Positions 44,376-55,300 of a DNA stretch of 58,859 nt are shown one piece after another (the stretch's first letter is position 1; each line of letters begins with the position of its first letter). The notes under the pieces were generated by a model that saw nothing but the letters and a program-made list of their open reading frames with translations, made no database searches and had not been told where the DNA came from. The DNA comes from Heterotrichella gracilis (Eukaryota > Sar > Xanthophyceae > Tribonematales > Xanthonemataceae). Location of the stretch: contig JAULBX010025608.1 in assembly GCA_032358255.1 (NCBI GenBank), forward strand, positions 1-58,859. Reading direction: 5' to 3'. Position numbers and translations under genes: made by a program.

Positions 44376-44881
44376 CAGAAAAAATCTACGGAGCTTGGGC
44401 TGCAGCGCCTGGTCATCCAGAGCTCTGCGGATCAGTTCAAGGGAACAGTCGCCAATGGGTTGCGTGACGAGGTGTATCCGCTCTCCATCAAGATGAGGTG
44501 CTCTGAGGTGGATGTGGGAGTGCACTTCCCTGATGCCCTGGACACCAGAACCAGCTGCAGCAATACCCCGCATTGGTGCTACATTACGCACGGGCAGACA
44601 TGGGTGCCAATGACTGGCGGGGCGCGGCGGATGCGCTGCTGTGGCTGTGGGAGCGGCTGGAGGGGTGCCCATCATGGGTCAAGCTGAATGTGGAAGCTGC
44701 TGGCAGTGATGGGGAAACCCCGGAGGCGTCTTTGTGGGCACATTCATTTGACCCTCGTGCCGATGGGGAGCTATGGTGCCCTGCTGAAGAGCTGGCTGCC
44801 AAACTGGCGGAGTTGGCAGCATCAAAAGCACTGCGCGGGCTGGGCGCGTGCGCGGTGGGGGGTGCCAGAACCCAGCCTTGA
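44376..44881 (+). pseudogene. 5'-truncated, frameshifted F-box/LRR fragment (copy C)
   Basis: The fragment starts abruptly at GGAGCTTGGGCTGCAGCGCC and matches only the last quarter of copy D: LQRLVIQSSADQF, then IKMRCSEVDVGVHFPDA in one frame, and from about 44575 YARADMGANDWRGAADALLW, LWERLEGCP and WAHSFDPRADGELWCPAEEL in another. There is no F-box, intron or start. The similarity to copy D continues past the stop into the 3' flank, so it arose by DNA duplication, not retroposition. Confidence 0.8.
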
Positions 44882-45110
44882 CACTGATGCGGCTACCCAT
44901 TAGGATCTACAAATGTACTTTAGATGTGGACACCCCAGCCAGGCATACTCGGTCTAGGGTCATGACAATATCCTTAGGTAGGGTAAACAGTGGAATGCTG
45001 ACTGTGCCTATTGGGTGGTTAACTTGTTGATAGAGGGTGGCAGTGGTTGACTGCCAGCGCATGCTAGCTGAGAGTGGTTGCGGACAGGGCTTGGTGCATA
45101 CAGGAGTAGT
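44390..45110 (+). repeat. Segmental duplication shared with 47850-48565
   Basis: Besides the coding fragment, about 200 nt of 3' flank are shared. Examples are CAGCCAGGCATAC, TCTAGGGTCATGACAATA, CCTTAGGTAGGGTA and GCTGACTGTGCCTA in both, and weaker similarity to GACTGAGAGTGGT/GCTGAGAGTGGTTG and TTGTGCATACAG/TTGGTGCATACAG. Both copies are in direct orientation about 3.46 kb apart. Confidence 0.8.
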
Positions 45111-46123
45111 TGTGTTTTTGTCTCGCTACCATATCTGCTACCAGTTTTCCTTCTCTTAATGGATTGGTTTCGTGACTGAACTTCTGTGGGATTTTTATAA
45201 GTGGTTGATAGGCTGCCTTGTTCACATCTTTTGGGGTGTCGCAACTGATTATGTTTTGAATAACTTTATCTGATAAATTGAGTATGTTGTCTGATTAAGA
45301 GTCATGGCAAGTTTAGGGGGACACTGGTTACCCTCAACTTCAGTGGATTCCCAAACCCAAAAGTAGCACAAAAGTAACAGTGTACCTGCAGTAGTGGTAC
45401 TTGCCAACGTTTGCACCAACTGCAGTGAGTGGCGATGGTCCGAAAAAGCCTTGGTAAAGTTTGTCCGACCGTGGTTTGGAATCATTCCCTGTGGATAAGG
45501 CAGGAACGTCGTTCTTGCCAAGGTGCAATAATAATTTGCACCTATGACAGGCACCACCTACTGTGGCAGCACTTTGTCTGCTGTTTGTTGAACACATCCT
45601 CTGGCCAGCTAGGGTTTCGTGCTCAACTTCAGGGTTTCTGTGGATATTTTTAACCAAATTCGTTATCGTCTGCGGACTGCTGCAGAAGTCTGCAGGAGGT
45701 GTCTCACGTCTCCTGCTGGAGGTTGGATGAAACTGTAGCGCCACTGCTTTTGATATGTAACCCCTATACAGCGCTGTCTTGGGCTGGGCAACACGGTTGC
45801 ATCCCTGTTGGGTCTGACGCCTCGTACAGGTATGGTCCTGACGCTAGTGAGCTGGTCTTTACACTCTATATGCTACTTATTGAATAGTTAATGGAAAACA
45901 GGGCGTGTCTTGCACGGCACTGCAGTTTCCGTGCCTGGCCCCCAACAGGTGCATGCACGCATTCTGCATCACACTGCACTGGACGTCTTGGCCTTTCCCC
46001 AGCACGTCTACCACAGTATTACGGTCTGAGTTGGTTGTAGTTCGAAGGTTGCTCTGTACCGTGGTGTACGACTGCGTCTCGTTCAGATTGCTCCAAACCC
46101 ACCTACCCACCCTGCAGATCAGC
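45111..46123. other. No gene recognised; upstream of F-box/LRR copy D
   Basis: AT-richer spacer containing the putative copy D promoter and leader. The 3' end before the ATG has a CTGCAGATCAGC context. No additional exon was seen. Confidence 0.45.
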
Positions 46124-48285
46124 ATGGCTGAGCCACCCCAACTGGAGGCCCATGGGGCCAACACCACCACCCAGTCTCTGCCGCCTGACGTCCTGCAGAC
46201 CATACTGGGCCTCACTGGACTGGGTGACAGGGTCCGGTCCGTCCCTCTGGTGTGCAAGGCCTGGCACCGCCTCAGCCTAGGCCCCTCAGCCATGTGGGAG
46301 GACGTGCAGGTGAGGCTGGATGGGCTCTCAGAGTCGTCATACTACTTGTGCATGTGTACAATTTGGCCCCGTGCTCTATGTAGTGGATCTTACAAGTTGT
46401 GTTTGTAGTCTTGTTGGGAATGGTTACTTGTGGGCTGTGCATGGGTAGTTAGACCTCTGAGGGTCTTCATAAGCACTGGCACCCTAAACCATAAACCCTG
46501 CACCCATGTGCTCAGTTGTGGGCTGTGCAATGGGAGTGGGACCCTTCAGGGTGTCCACAGGCACCGCCCAGCACCTGCACCCTAAACCCTAAACCCTGCA
46601 CCCATGTGCTCACCGTCACAATGTTGCTGACCGTCATATCTCCCCCTGTGTAGGTGCCAGATGTGTTCCCGGTGGTGCGGCCTCCAAGGTCGCGTACAGG
46701 CACACCTATTCAGGCAAGCCCCTCCATCCAGCTGTCCCGCCCACCAGCCATCTACTATGCCCTCCTCACCCGCTGGCTGCTGCCATATGCCTTGCGTGCA
46801 GCACCTGGGCCTCCCGCGCATATGCCCACCAGCCGGACAGCCCTCCCAATCCCCTCCCATCAACACGCACAGCGGGTCCATCACCTCCATCCTCACCTGC
46901 GGCTCCATGCTGCGCCGGCTGCACCTCGGCAGTGCGGCGCCCGACGCGCTGGCTGCCCTGGCACCGCGCGTGCACCTGACGCAGCTGGAGGTGCACATCG
47001 AGGTTGACAACGAGCACCCTGTGACATGGGAGGAATCCTTGCCACAGATTCAGGCTGGCCTGGCGCACATTGCCCCGCTCATGCAGCTGCGGCGCCTCAA
47101 GCTGTCTGTACCCGACTTCATGGATTTGGTGCGAATGCAGCTGCACAAGGAGTGGGTGGAAGATCTGCAAAGGGCATCCAACCAGCTGTGCAGCCTCACC
47201 CAGCTCCAGCTGGAGCGCCTGTACCTGAGGCACCTGCCAGCTCCAGATGACCTGGCGTGCTTCCCCCGCCTGGACGCGCTTCAGTTGTACCCTGGTGACA
47301 TGCTGTGTCAGATTGAATGGGCAGTAGATGAGCGTCGTGCAATAGATTTGCCTATCGCCCCCAGCAGCTCCCTTCGCCACCTGACATTTGGCGGTGGGTT
47401 CGTCATCGTCTCTGGACTGCCGCCACCCTTTGTGGACGCCCTCCCCTCCACCCTGCCCAACCTCGCCACCCTGGCGCTGGACGGGTTCAAGCCCTTCTCT
47501 ACCGGCGCGGCCAGCTTGGTGGCATTGAGCGGGCTGTCGGGGCTCACGGCATTGCGGGTGGTGCAAATGTTGAGCGATCGTAGCCAACCTCCTCCGCCGC
47601 TACTTCCCGGGGGGGTGGATGCCTTGACAGGCCTGGTGGAGCTGGAGCTCTCGGTGTGGAACAGCGGCACATACAGGGTGTACAACCCAGAGCTTGGGAG
47701 CGGCATCCACGGCCTTGCACAGCTCACATCGCTGTGTTTGGAGTAGATTTGGAGTACCCGCCAGATTATGTGACTTTTGAAAATCTCGAGAGTCAGCCAG
47801 TAAGGAGTCCAGCCACGTTCACCCTTCCAGCAAGCATCACTTCCCTCACTGGGCTGCAGCGCCTGGTGGTCAGGAGCTCTCAGGAGCAGCGGACGGGAAC
47901 CCATGCCCATACATATCTTGGCGAGGCGTATCCGCTTACTATCCAAATGAAGTGCTCTGAGGTGGAGGTGGGAGCATCTTTTCCCGAGGCCCAGGATGCC
48001 AATCGCGACAACAATCATGAGGTCTGCTGCTCCATCTATGCACGGGCCGACGTGGGTGATTGGCAGCCCGTGGCGGATGCACTGCTGTGGCTGTGGGAGC
48101 GGCTGGAGGGGTGCCCACCACGCGTCATGCTGAATGTGGAAGCTGCCTGTGATGGGGAACCCGCGGTGGAGTCTTTGTGGGCGCACTCATTTGACGCTAG
48201 TGCCGATGGGGAGTTATGGTGTTCTGCTGATGAGCTGGCTGCCAAGCTGGCGGGGCTGGCAGCATCGGAGGCCATGCGCGGCTAG
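46124..48285 (+). pseudogene. F-box/LRR protein with two frame breaks (copy D)
   Basis: Exon 46124..46309 encodes an intact F-box (LPPDVLQTILGLTGLGDRV, SVPLVCKAWHRLSLGPS, ending WEDVQ). A phase-0 intron follows, and the second exon starts at 46654 after TGTGTAG. The frame runs to TRWLLP, then breaks at about 46787 (two bases fewer than copy B: CTGCCATATGCC against CTGCCCCGGATGCC). The conserved LRR region (SITSILTCGSMLRRLHLGSA, LQLERLYLRHL, LTGLVELELS) is in the second frame up to a TAG at 47744. The C-terminus (LTGLQRLVVRSS, DALLWLWERLEGCPPRV, ELAAKLAGLAASEAM) is back in the first frame. The whole second exon keeps a length divisible by three, so the breaks compensate in length, but the middle is out of frame. 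It is probably a pseudogene. Confidence 0.78.
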
Positions 48286-49343
48286 GCGCGGGCGCGGTGG
48301 GGGGTGCCGGGACCCGACCTTGCCACTGATGCGGCAGTCCATTAGGGTCTGCAAATGTACTTCGATTGTGGACATTCCAGCCAGGCATACCCTAGTCTAG
48401 GGTCATGACAATACCCTTAGGTAGGGTAGCCAGTAGGGTGCTGACTGTGCCTACATGTGGTTGCATGCATCCTTGTTTACTGAGTGTGGCTGCCGCAGTG
48501 GATGAATGCCAGCGCTTGCAGACTGAGAGTGGTGGTCAGCAAAGCTTTGTGCATACAGATACATATTTGATTTTCAAAAAATTGTTCTCTTGTTGTGGCA
48601 GTTTGAATAATATAATTTTGGCGCAAGGCAACTGTCCGAATTTCTATTGAGTCATGAGACTTGCCCCATCATGGTTGGCGCTATCACTGAGTGCGGCACA
48701 GCATTCGGAATCCACCACCAATTTAGTCTTTGCACCCAAACCCACTCAATTTTGTGTGCACATGACAAAATGTCAGGCTGAGCTAGGCTAGGCACCGGTG
48801 AATCCCGGGGGCCTGTACAAAGTCTTAGTAAAGGGCTGCATTAACTAGACAGACTAATAGTATGGTATATACCGTATTCTGTAATATGATCTTACAAAAC
48901 ATGGTAGCCATGGCCAGCAGCATGGATACTTAGTATCCATACCCACTTGTTAGATGTTTTGCCAGAATCTGATGGTCCGAGTTATATTAATGGTCCACAC
49001 TGCAATAATTTGAAAGCAATCACGACCATTGCAGTGTGGTTTTTGAGAAGCAACTAGATTCGGAAACAGACTGTGACACACGTTTAACAGGGCCTGCGCT
49101 GCCTGGTGCCGCGCCACGTCAAACCCCACGGTAGGTTGGTAACACCCTTGATAAATATTTCTACACATCCCTCTTAAGGGGCAGTATTACAAATGAAAAC
49201 AACCTTTCTTCATACCCTTTGCCCCACGCGGCGCTGCTACCATGCGTTAACCCCTTCCCCTCACAAAGTCTCTTCCTTCCACTTTCCCTGATCGCCAGCG
49301 CCCTCAATGCTGCCGCAACATGCCGCACCCTCTCTTAGGACAT
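48286..49343. other. Convergent intergenic region
   Basis: 3' flank of copy D (duplicated part to about 48565), then AT-rich sequence. An 11-bp inverted repeat (CACACTGCAAT at about 48996 and ATTGCAGTGTG at about 49028) lies here. A GC-rich, coding-like patch at 49093-49140 (minus strand TVGFDVARHQAAQALLN) could not be assigned to any gene. Confidence 0.45.
49187..49191 (-). terminator. TGTAA poly(A) signal of the SHPRH-like gene
   Basis: TTACA on the plus strand reads TGTAA on the minus strand, about 150 nt downstream of the SHPRH-like stop at 49344, a usual place for a chlorophyte poly(A) signal. Confidence 0.5.
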
Positions 49344-52300
49344 TCACACACCCTGACCCCCCTGCTGACTCAACAATCGCTCCAGCAGCAGTCTCTGCTG
49401 ACCAGGGTCGACCACCTCCTTCAAAGGCACCGGCGAGGCTGCGATGGCTGCCGCGATGTCGTCCTCCCCTCTATCCTGATCGCCGGCACCTGTTCCTCCC
49501 CTGGGGCTGCCGGTGTCGGGGTCGATACCCTCGATTAGGGCCTGGCGGGCGGCTGAGAACGCCATCACGTCTTCCTGCAAGGGGTTGTGGGAGAAGGTGC
49601 ATGTGAGCGTGGCAGCCCATGTGTGCGGACTTGGGGGGATTTAGATATTGAATAGGGTAGGCCACTACAAATGTTCAGTGAACCTTAGGGTGACTGGATG
49701 TGAAGGTTAGGTGCCGCTTACACAGGCCTCAACACCTCTTTAGAAGCACATTGCACAATCACCAAGCACTGCATACCTCCGCTCTCCCCCCCCTCCCCGC
49801 CCACCTCCACCAGTGCCGCATACCACCAAACACTGCATCGCCCACTTCCACCACCACCACCACACTCTCCCCACCCACCTCCACCGTATCGCACACCGCC
49901 ATGCGATGAATCACCACCAACCGAGTCTGCCCCAGGCGGTGACACCTGGCAGCTGCCTGCTGCTCTATGGCTGGATCCATGGCAGGCTCGAGAAGGAACA
50001 CGTGTGAGGCGGAAACCAGGGTGAGGCCCGCTGCTCCCTTGTGTAGGGGGAGCAGGAGGGTGCGGCAGGAGGGGGAGTCAAAGGTGCGCAGCGCCTTTTG
50101 GACCTCCTGGCGGTGGGGGTGAGAGGTCTGGCTTCAGTGAAAATAGTTTGCTGTGTGTGGTATGAATGCGGGGTTATGGAGTTCCTGAGTGTGTGTGGAC
50201 GGGGTTCCGGAAAACTGCCAAGCTGGAATGCACATGTTCGGTCGCTGATGGATGCGTAACTTACAAAGGCAGAAACCCTGCGCCATGGCCCACCAAATCC
50301 TGCCTCTTCCCCTCCAGAACCCTCCCCATTTTCACCCCACCTTCTTTCCCCCCTTGAGCAGCGCATGCTCCACCCGGTTGACCGTCAGCGCCTTGCTGAT
50401 GAGGTCAAGGGCAGCGGGGTACTGGCTGAACACAAGGCTCTTGACGTCTGATTCCTGGGACTGGAGGTGGGTGAGTGGTGTACTTTAGGGTTTAGGTTTC
50501 TTGATGATGGTGCGTCACATACTATAAAACAGCCATGGCACACACAGCCAGGTCACAAACAATTCAGCAGTACAGCCATGTCACACCCAACCCGGCAGGA
50601 CAGGCAGATGACAAGTTGAAAAGTGGCAAATCTGGTGCAAGGGAGCCCAACATGCCCAAAATGCACATCACTATACTCTGTCACCTTCAGCTGTAGCAGC
50701 TTCCCCACCAGCCCCTCGATCTTGGTCATCCACTGCCCCACCACCCCTCCGGACCCACCACCACCACCACCACCGTCGCCGCCGCCGCCACCCGGCCTTG
50801 CCCCCACCGCCACCCTGAATCCCTGCCTGGCCCCTGTCTTGGTGCGGCACAGGGGGCAGCGCGGGGGGTGCTCCGCCATTACCATGTGGGAGCACTTGAG
50901 GCAGATATAGTGGCCGCAGTGGAGCACGATAAGTTCACCCTGCAGGGGAGGGGAGAGCTGGTCAGGGAAGGGCAGGATACAGCACGTGGGAAGGCATTAC
51001 ATGGAGGTTACAGCACAATGGCATTGATATTGGAGTCTCCCCACTGTGAGGTCACCCTAGAGGAGAGGGCACGTGATCAAGGGAGGAGAGTACAGCAAAT
51101 GGGAAGGCTACTTCCAGCTGTCGCCCTAGGGTTTGGGCAGTCAAGGTGGAGGTGGTATCTGTAGGGTTTCCTTACCTCCAGCTCATCGTAGCACACAGGG
51201 CATGTGGTGGCCTGACCCTCATCAGGGTCTTCACCAGGATTACGCCTGCTGCTGGGGCCTGCTCCACCGCCACCTGGCGCGCTACTGGGCCCAGCCACAT
51301 CAGCACCAGACAGAGAGATGCCATTGGCTAGGGCATTGCCAGGTGGCGCACCGCCGTTGGATGGAATGTCGCCAATGGATGGGTGTAGCGTGCTGCCATT
51401 GGACGGGGCGCTGCCACTGGCTGGGACAATGCCGGATGGCGCATCCACGTCAGCCATCGCTACATCCCCATTGGTTGGAACGCTGTCAGGTGGCGTGCTG
51501 CCATTGGCTGGGGCGCTGCCATTACTGGCTGGGACAGTACCAGGTGGGTCAATCATATCAGTCATCACAATGTCGCCATTGGCTGAGTCTTCGCCAACCG
51601 GAACCGCACCAACCACCCCCACCTCCCCGCCCCCAATCGAACCCGGGACCTCCGCGAGGGGTGCGGCTCCCTCCCCTCCAGATCGGCGCGCCACCCCCAC
51701 TTGCTGCCCCTTGAGGTCATTGACCTGGTTCTGCAGGAATCGCTTCTTGGATTGGAGGGCCAACGCAGCCTTGGTGAGGGCATCCACCTGGCACCAGCAA
51801 AACCCTGTCAGAAACCCTAGCACAAGCCTCGGCAAACATCCTGGTGAAAATCGTGATGTACAACAATGGAATCTGTAGCACAAGCCCTAGAAAAGCATGG
51901 CGGAACTGCCCCAAATTGGCCCCACTGTGCACCACCACGCAGCTACCAAAGCGTGCATGGCCATGTCTCACAACACCACGAACCAGCAAAACCATGTCCA
52001 ACCCTAGCAAATTCCAGCAGGACCCATTGATTTCTGATATGGCAAACACCCTCACAAAACACCACACCATCACCCACCTTGCGCCGAATCTCCCCCACAG
52101 ATCTGCTCCCATTACCGCTCTGCCCCTCCTCCTCACCCACCCCCTCTTGGCCACCAGGCAATGACACCCCAGTGGCGCCCTGCCATTGAATCCCCCTGGC
52201 TGCAGCCATGACCTCCTGCTCTATTTTCTCCTGCGCAAGGGGGAGAATGCCTTAGAAGGGGTCAGGCCAGGGTTAACAAAGCCAGACTGAGCCGGCAGTG

Positions 52301-55300
52301 GGAAAACCCAAATCTTCCATGGCAGCAATCCGATGAAACGTCGACCCACCTATGCCAGCAACGCAGGTCAAGTTGAGCTTGTGCTGAGGGAGCGTGACAA
52401 AATTGCAGAAGGAACTGACACGCCCGGAAGTATTTCCCACAGGTGCGCACGCATGCCACGTGGCGCTCCCTTACACCCGCAAACCCTATACCCAAACCCA
52501 GAACCTTTCCCTGCAGCGGGAACCCTAAACCCTAACCCTGCCCCTACCTTTTCGTGCGTGCGCAGCTCCTCCTGCAGCTCCGCCACATGGCGGTCCTTCA
52601 GCACACGGACCAGATCAAGCCGCGCACGCACATTGGCCACACAGGCGCGCACACACGCCAAGGGGAGCAAGCGCAGGGGGGGGAACTCGTCTGCGCCCGC
52701 CGCCATCTTTTTCAGTTGCTTCTCGCTTTCCCGGATGGCACGGCGCACGGCCCGGATGAGCTGTACAGGAGGTGAAGGGTGTGGTTAGGGTTTTGCTGGG
52801 GCGTGGCTAGGGTTTGGTAGGGTTTGGGGAGAAGCGCTTGCTATTTTGCTAACACAACAGCACAAATATCTCGTGACAACACGCACCATTTCCCTGTGCT
52901 CCGGCATGTGGTGCAGGTAGGCAGCCACCAGGGGCAGCACACCACCAGCCCACACAGCAGCAGCAGCAGCCCCTTCCCCACCAGCCACTGTGGGGGCCCC
53001 ATCCACCACAACCTCCCCACTTGGCGCATCCCCCTTGGGGCCACTTGGCGGATTGCCATTGGAGATGGGAATCACACCCATGCCAGTTGGCGCATCGACA
53101 TTGGATGGGCCAGGACCTGCAACAGGGCCAGGGATTGAACTCGCACCAACGCCACTGGGCATGATGCCACTGGCTGAGGTACCAGCACCAGACCCACTAC
53201 CAGCCCCACCCTCCTCCTCCCCCTGCGCCGACTGAATCAACATCTGTTGCAGCGCGTAGTCGGGGTTGTTGGTGTCCAGGGGGGGAGGGGGAGGGGGCGG
53301 GGAGGGGACCGAGGCAGGCACAGCCACCTCGCCTGCAAGGGGGGTACAGGGGAGGAAGGAAGTTAGTCTCAGGTATATCATCATACAGGCCCTGGATAGT
53401 AGCAGTCAAGCTTGCAACTTGCAGGCAAACCCTAAACCCTAAACCCTACAGTGGTTTGACAGCATTCGACACACACTGGAAACACCAACGGTCACAACTC
53501 CCCAACCCACTCCGAATGGCACAGTCATCTGGAGTGAGATTGCCTATAGACATCCTAGGGTTCTTAAGGTTCCTAGGGTTTTCTACGCTCTCACCTGTGG
53601 CCACCCTCAGCGCCTGCCTCAGCCTTGCGATCACCCCCGGCTGCACCGCCACACCCACCACCGCCTCCACTGCCTGGCGCGCCCGGGACAGCACCTTGTC
53701 CCAGGCGGAAAGCACAATCCCCACATCCTCGCCCATCAGCACCTGGGGATCAGGGTTTGGTGGTCAGGGACGGGGTTTTGTGTCCCATCAAAACTCAGGA
53801 CTTTTTAAGTCTACCCAGGAGACGCTTTCTGCCCAGCCATATACGAATTACGACACGTAACTCTAATACCGATTTGGATAGTGCAATCTTGGGCTGCGCA
53901 TTGGGAGACATTCGAAGTATGATCCGTCATACTGCACACAACCAACCGGCACGGCCAATAAAGCTCCTTTCCCAGGACTCCCTGCCTTTCCTGCACCCAC
54001 CCCTTGCCGCAGGCTCCTCCCCAGTTTCTCCCTCTCCTGCGCCTCCCTGAACTCCACTGCCAGCTGCTCCAGCCACTCAGGGGCAGGCACCAGCTTGGAC
54101 AGCCACTCAGGTGCTGCCACCTCAGCATTGGGGTGTGTGGGGATGGCTGGCCAACCCTTGGCGAGGGTTTCTTCCCAGGAGCTAACAATCTGGGATGGGG
54201 AAATGGGAGGGTATCGACACGAGGCCGGGCGTGGGAGGGGAAAGGGGGGCAATGTGCATGATGCTGCATGTATGCAGCGACTCCAGGCAGTGGTTTCATG
54301 TGTCCTATGGCCTGCACAAGGCTTGGACATTCAACAGTGCATGCCCACGTGCGAACACTCACACTTGACCCCACTCAACCACCCTTGAAAGCCTAATTCA
54401 TAAGCATTCACAACCCCATTTGCACATCCATGCCCCCACCACACACCACGCACACACTCACAATTACCCACCCAAACATCCACAGCTACTAACCTACCCG
54501 CACCACATCCACAAACCCCAAACCTAAACCCTCCCCAAACCACACATGCATGCCCTTCTGCTCCTATCAAACACACATACCCGTACGCCTACCCCAATCA
54601 CCACAAACCACCCCCCACAAATAACACCACCGCCCCTGCGCAACCCCCCATCCCCCACCCACCCCACCCCCACCTTGCCCCGCAGCTCCTCCACCCTCCG
54701 CTCCACCTCCCCCCTCCTGCTGGCAGCCACAGCCAGAGCACCATCCACAGCACCCCGCATCTCCCCCACCTTGGCCTCCATGCTCTTGCGATACCGATCC
54801 GCCTCTAGGGTTTGGCCGAGGGTCTCGCACAGGGCAGCCAGCTGGTACTCGGTGTTCACCTGGGGTTGTAGTGTTTTGGTAAGGGTTTTTGACAGGGCTG
54901 GAAAGGGTCACAGGGTTTCCGGCTAGGGTCTGATGCACCGCAGCCAACTGGTACTCTGTGCTGGCCTGGGGTTGCTGTTTAGGGTTTAGGGTTTGGGATT
55001 TGTGGTCGATTTTTTGTAAATTCCGTCAACGGCGCTCCCCACCTGAACCAGCCGCCACGCCCTGATGCTGCCATCAGCGGCACTGATGTCCAGCTTGGAA
55101 AACCCTTCGTTAGGGTCTAAGGCATCCAGGCCGTGCTCCCCAACCTCATAAGCGCGCTTCAACAGCTCAAGGGCCTCCCCCCGTTTCTGATCGACGGTGG
55201 TTTCCCCCCTGGGGGTGCGGCTGCCGGTGGTGGGGGATGGGGAGGTGGGCATGGGGGTAAAGGTGGTGCCTGTGAGGTGGGGGGTGGGTATGTGGGTGGT

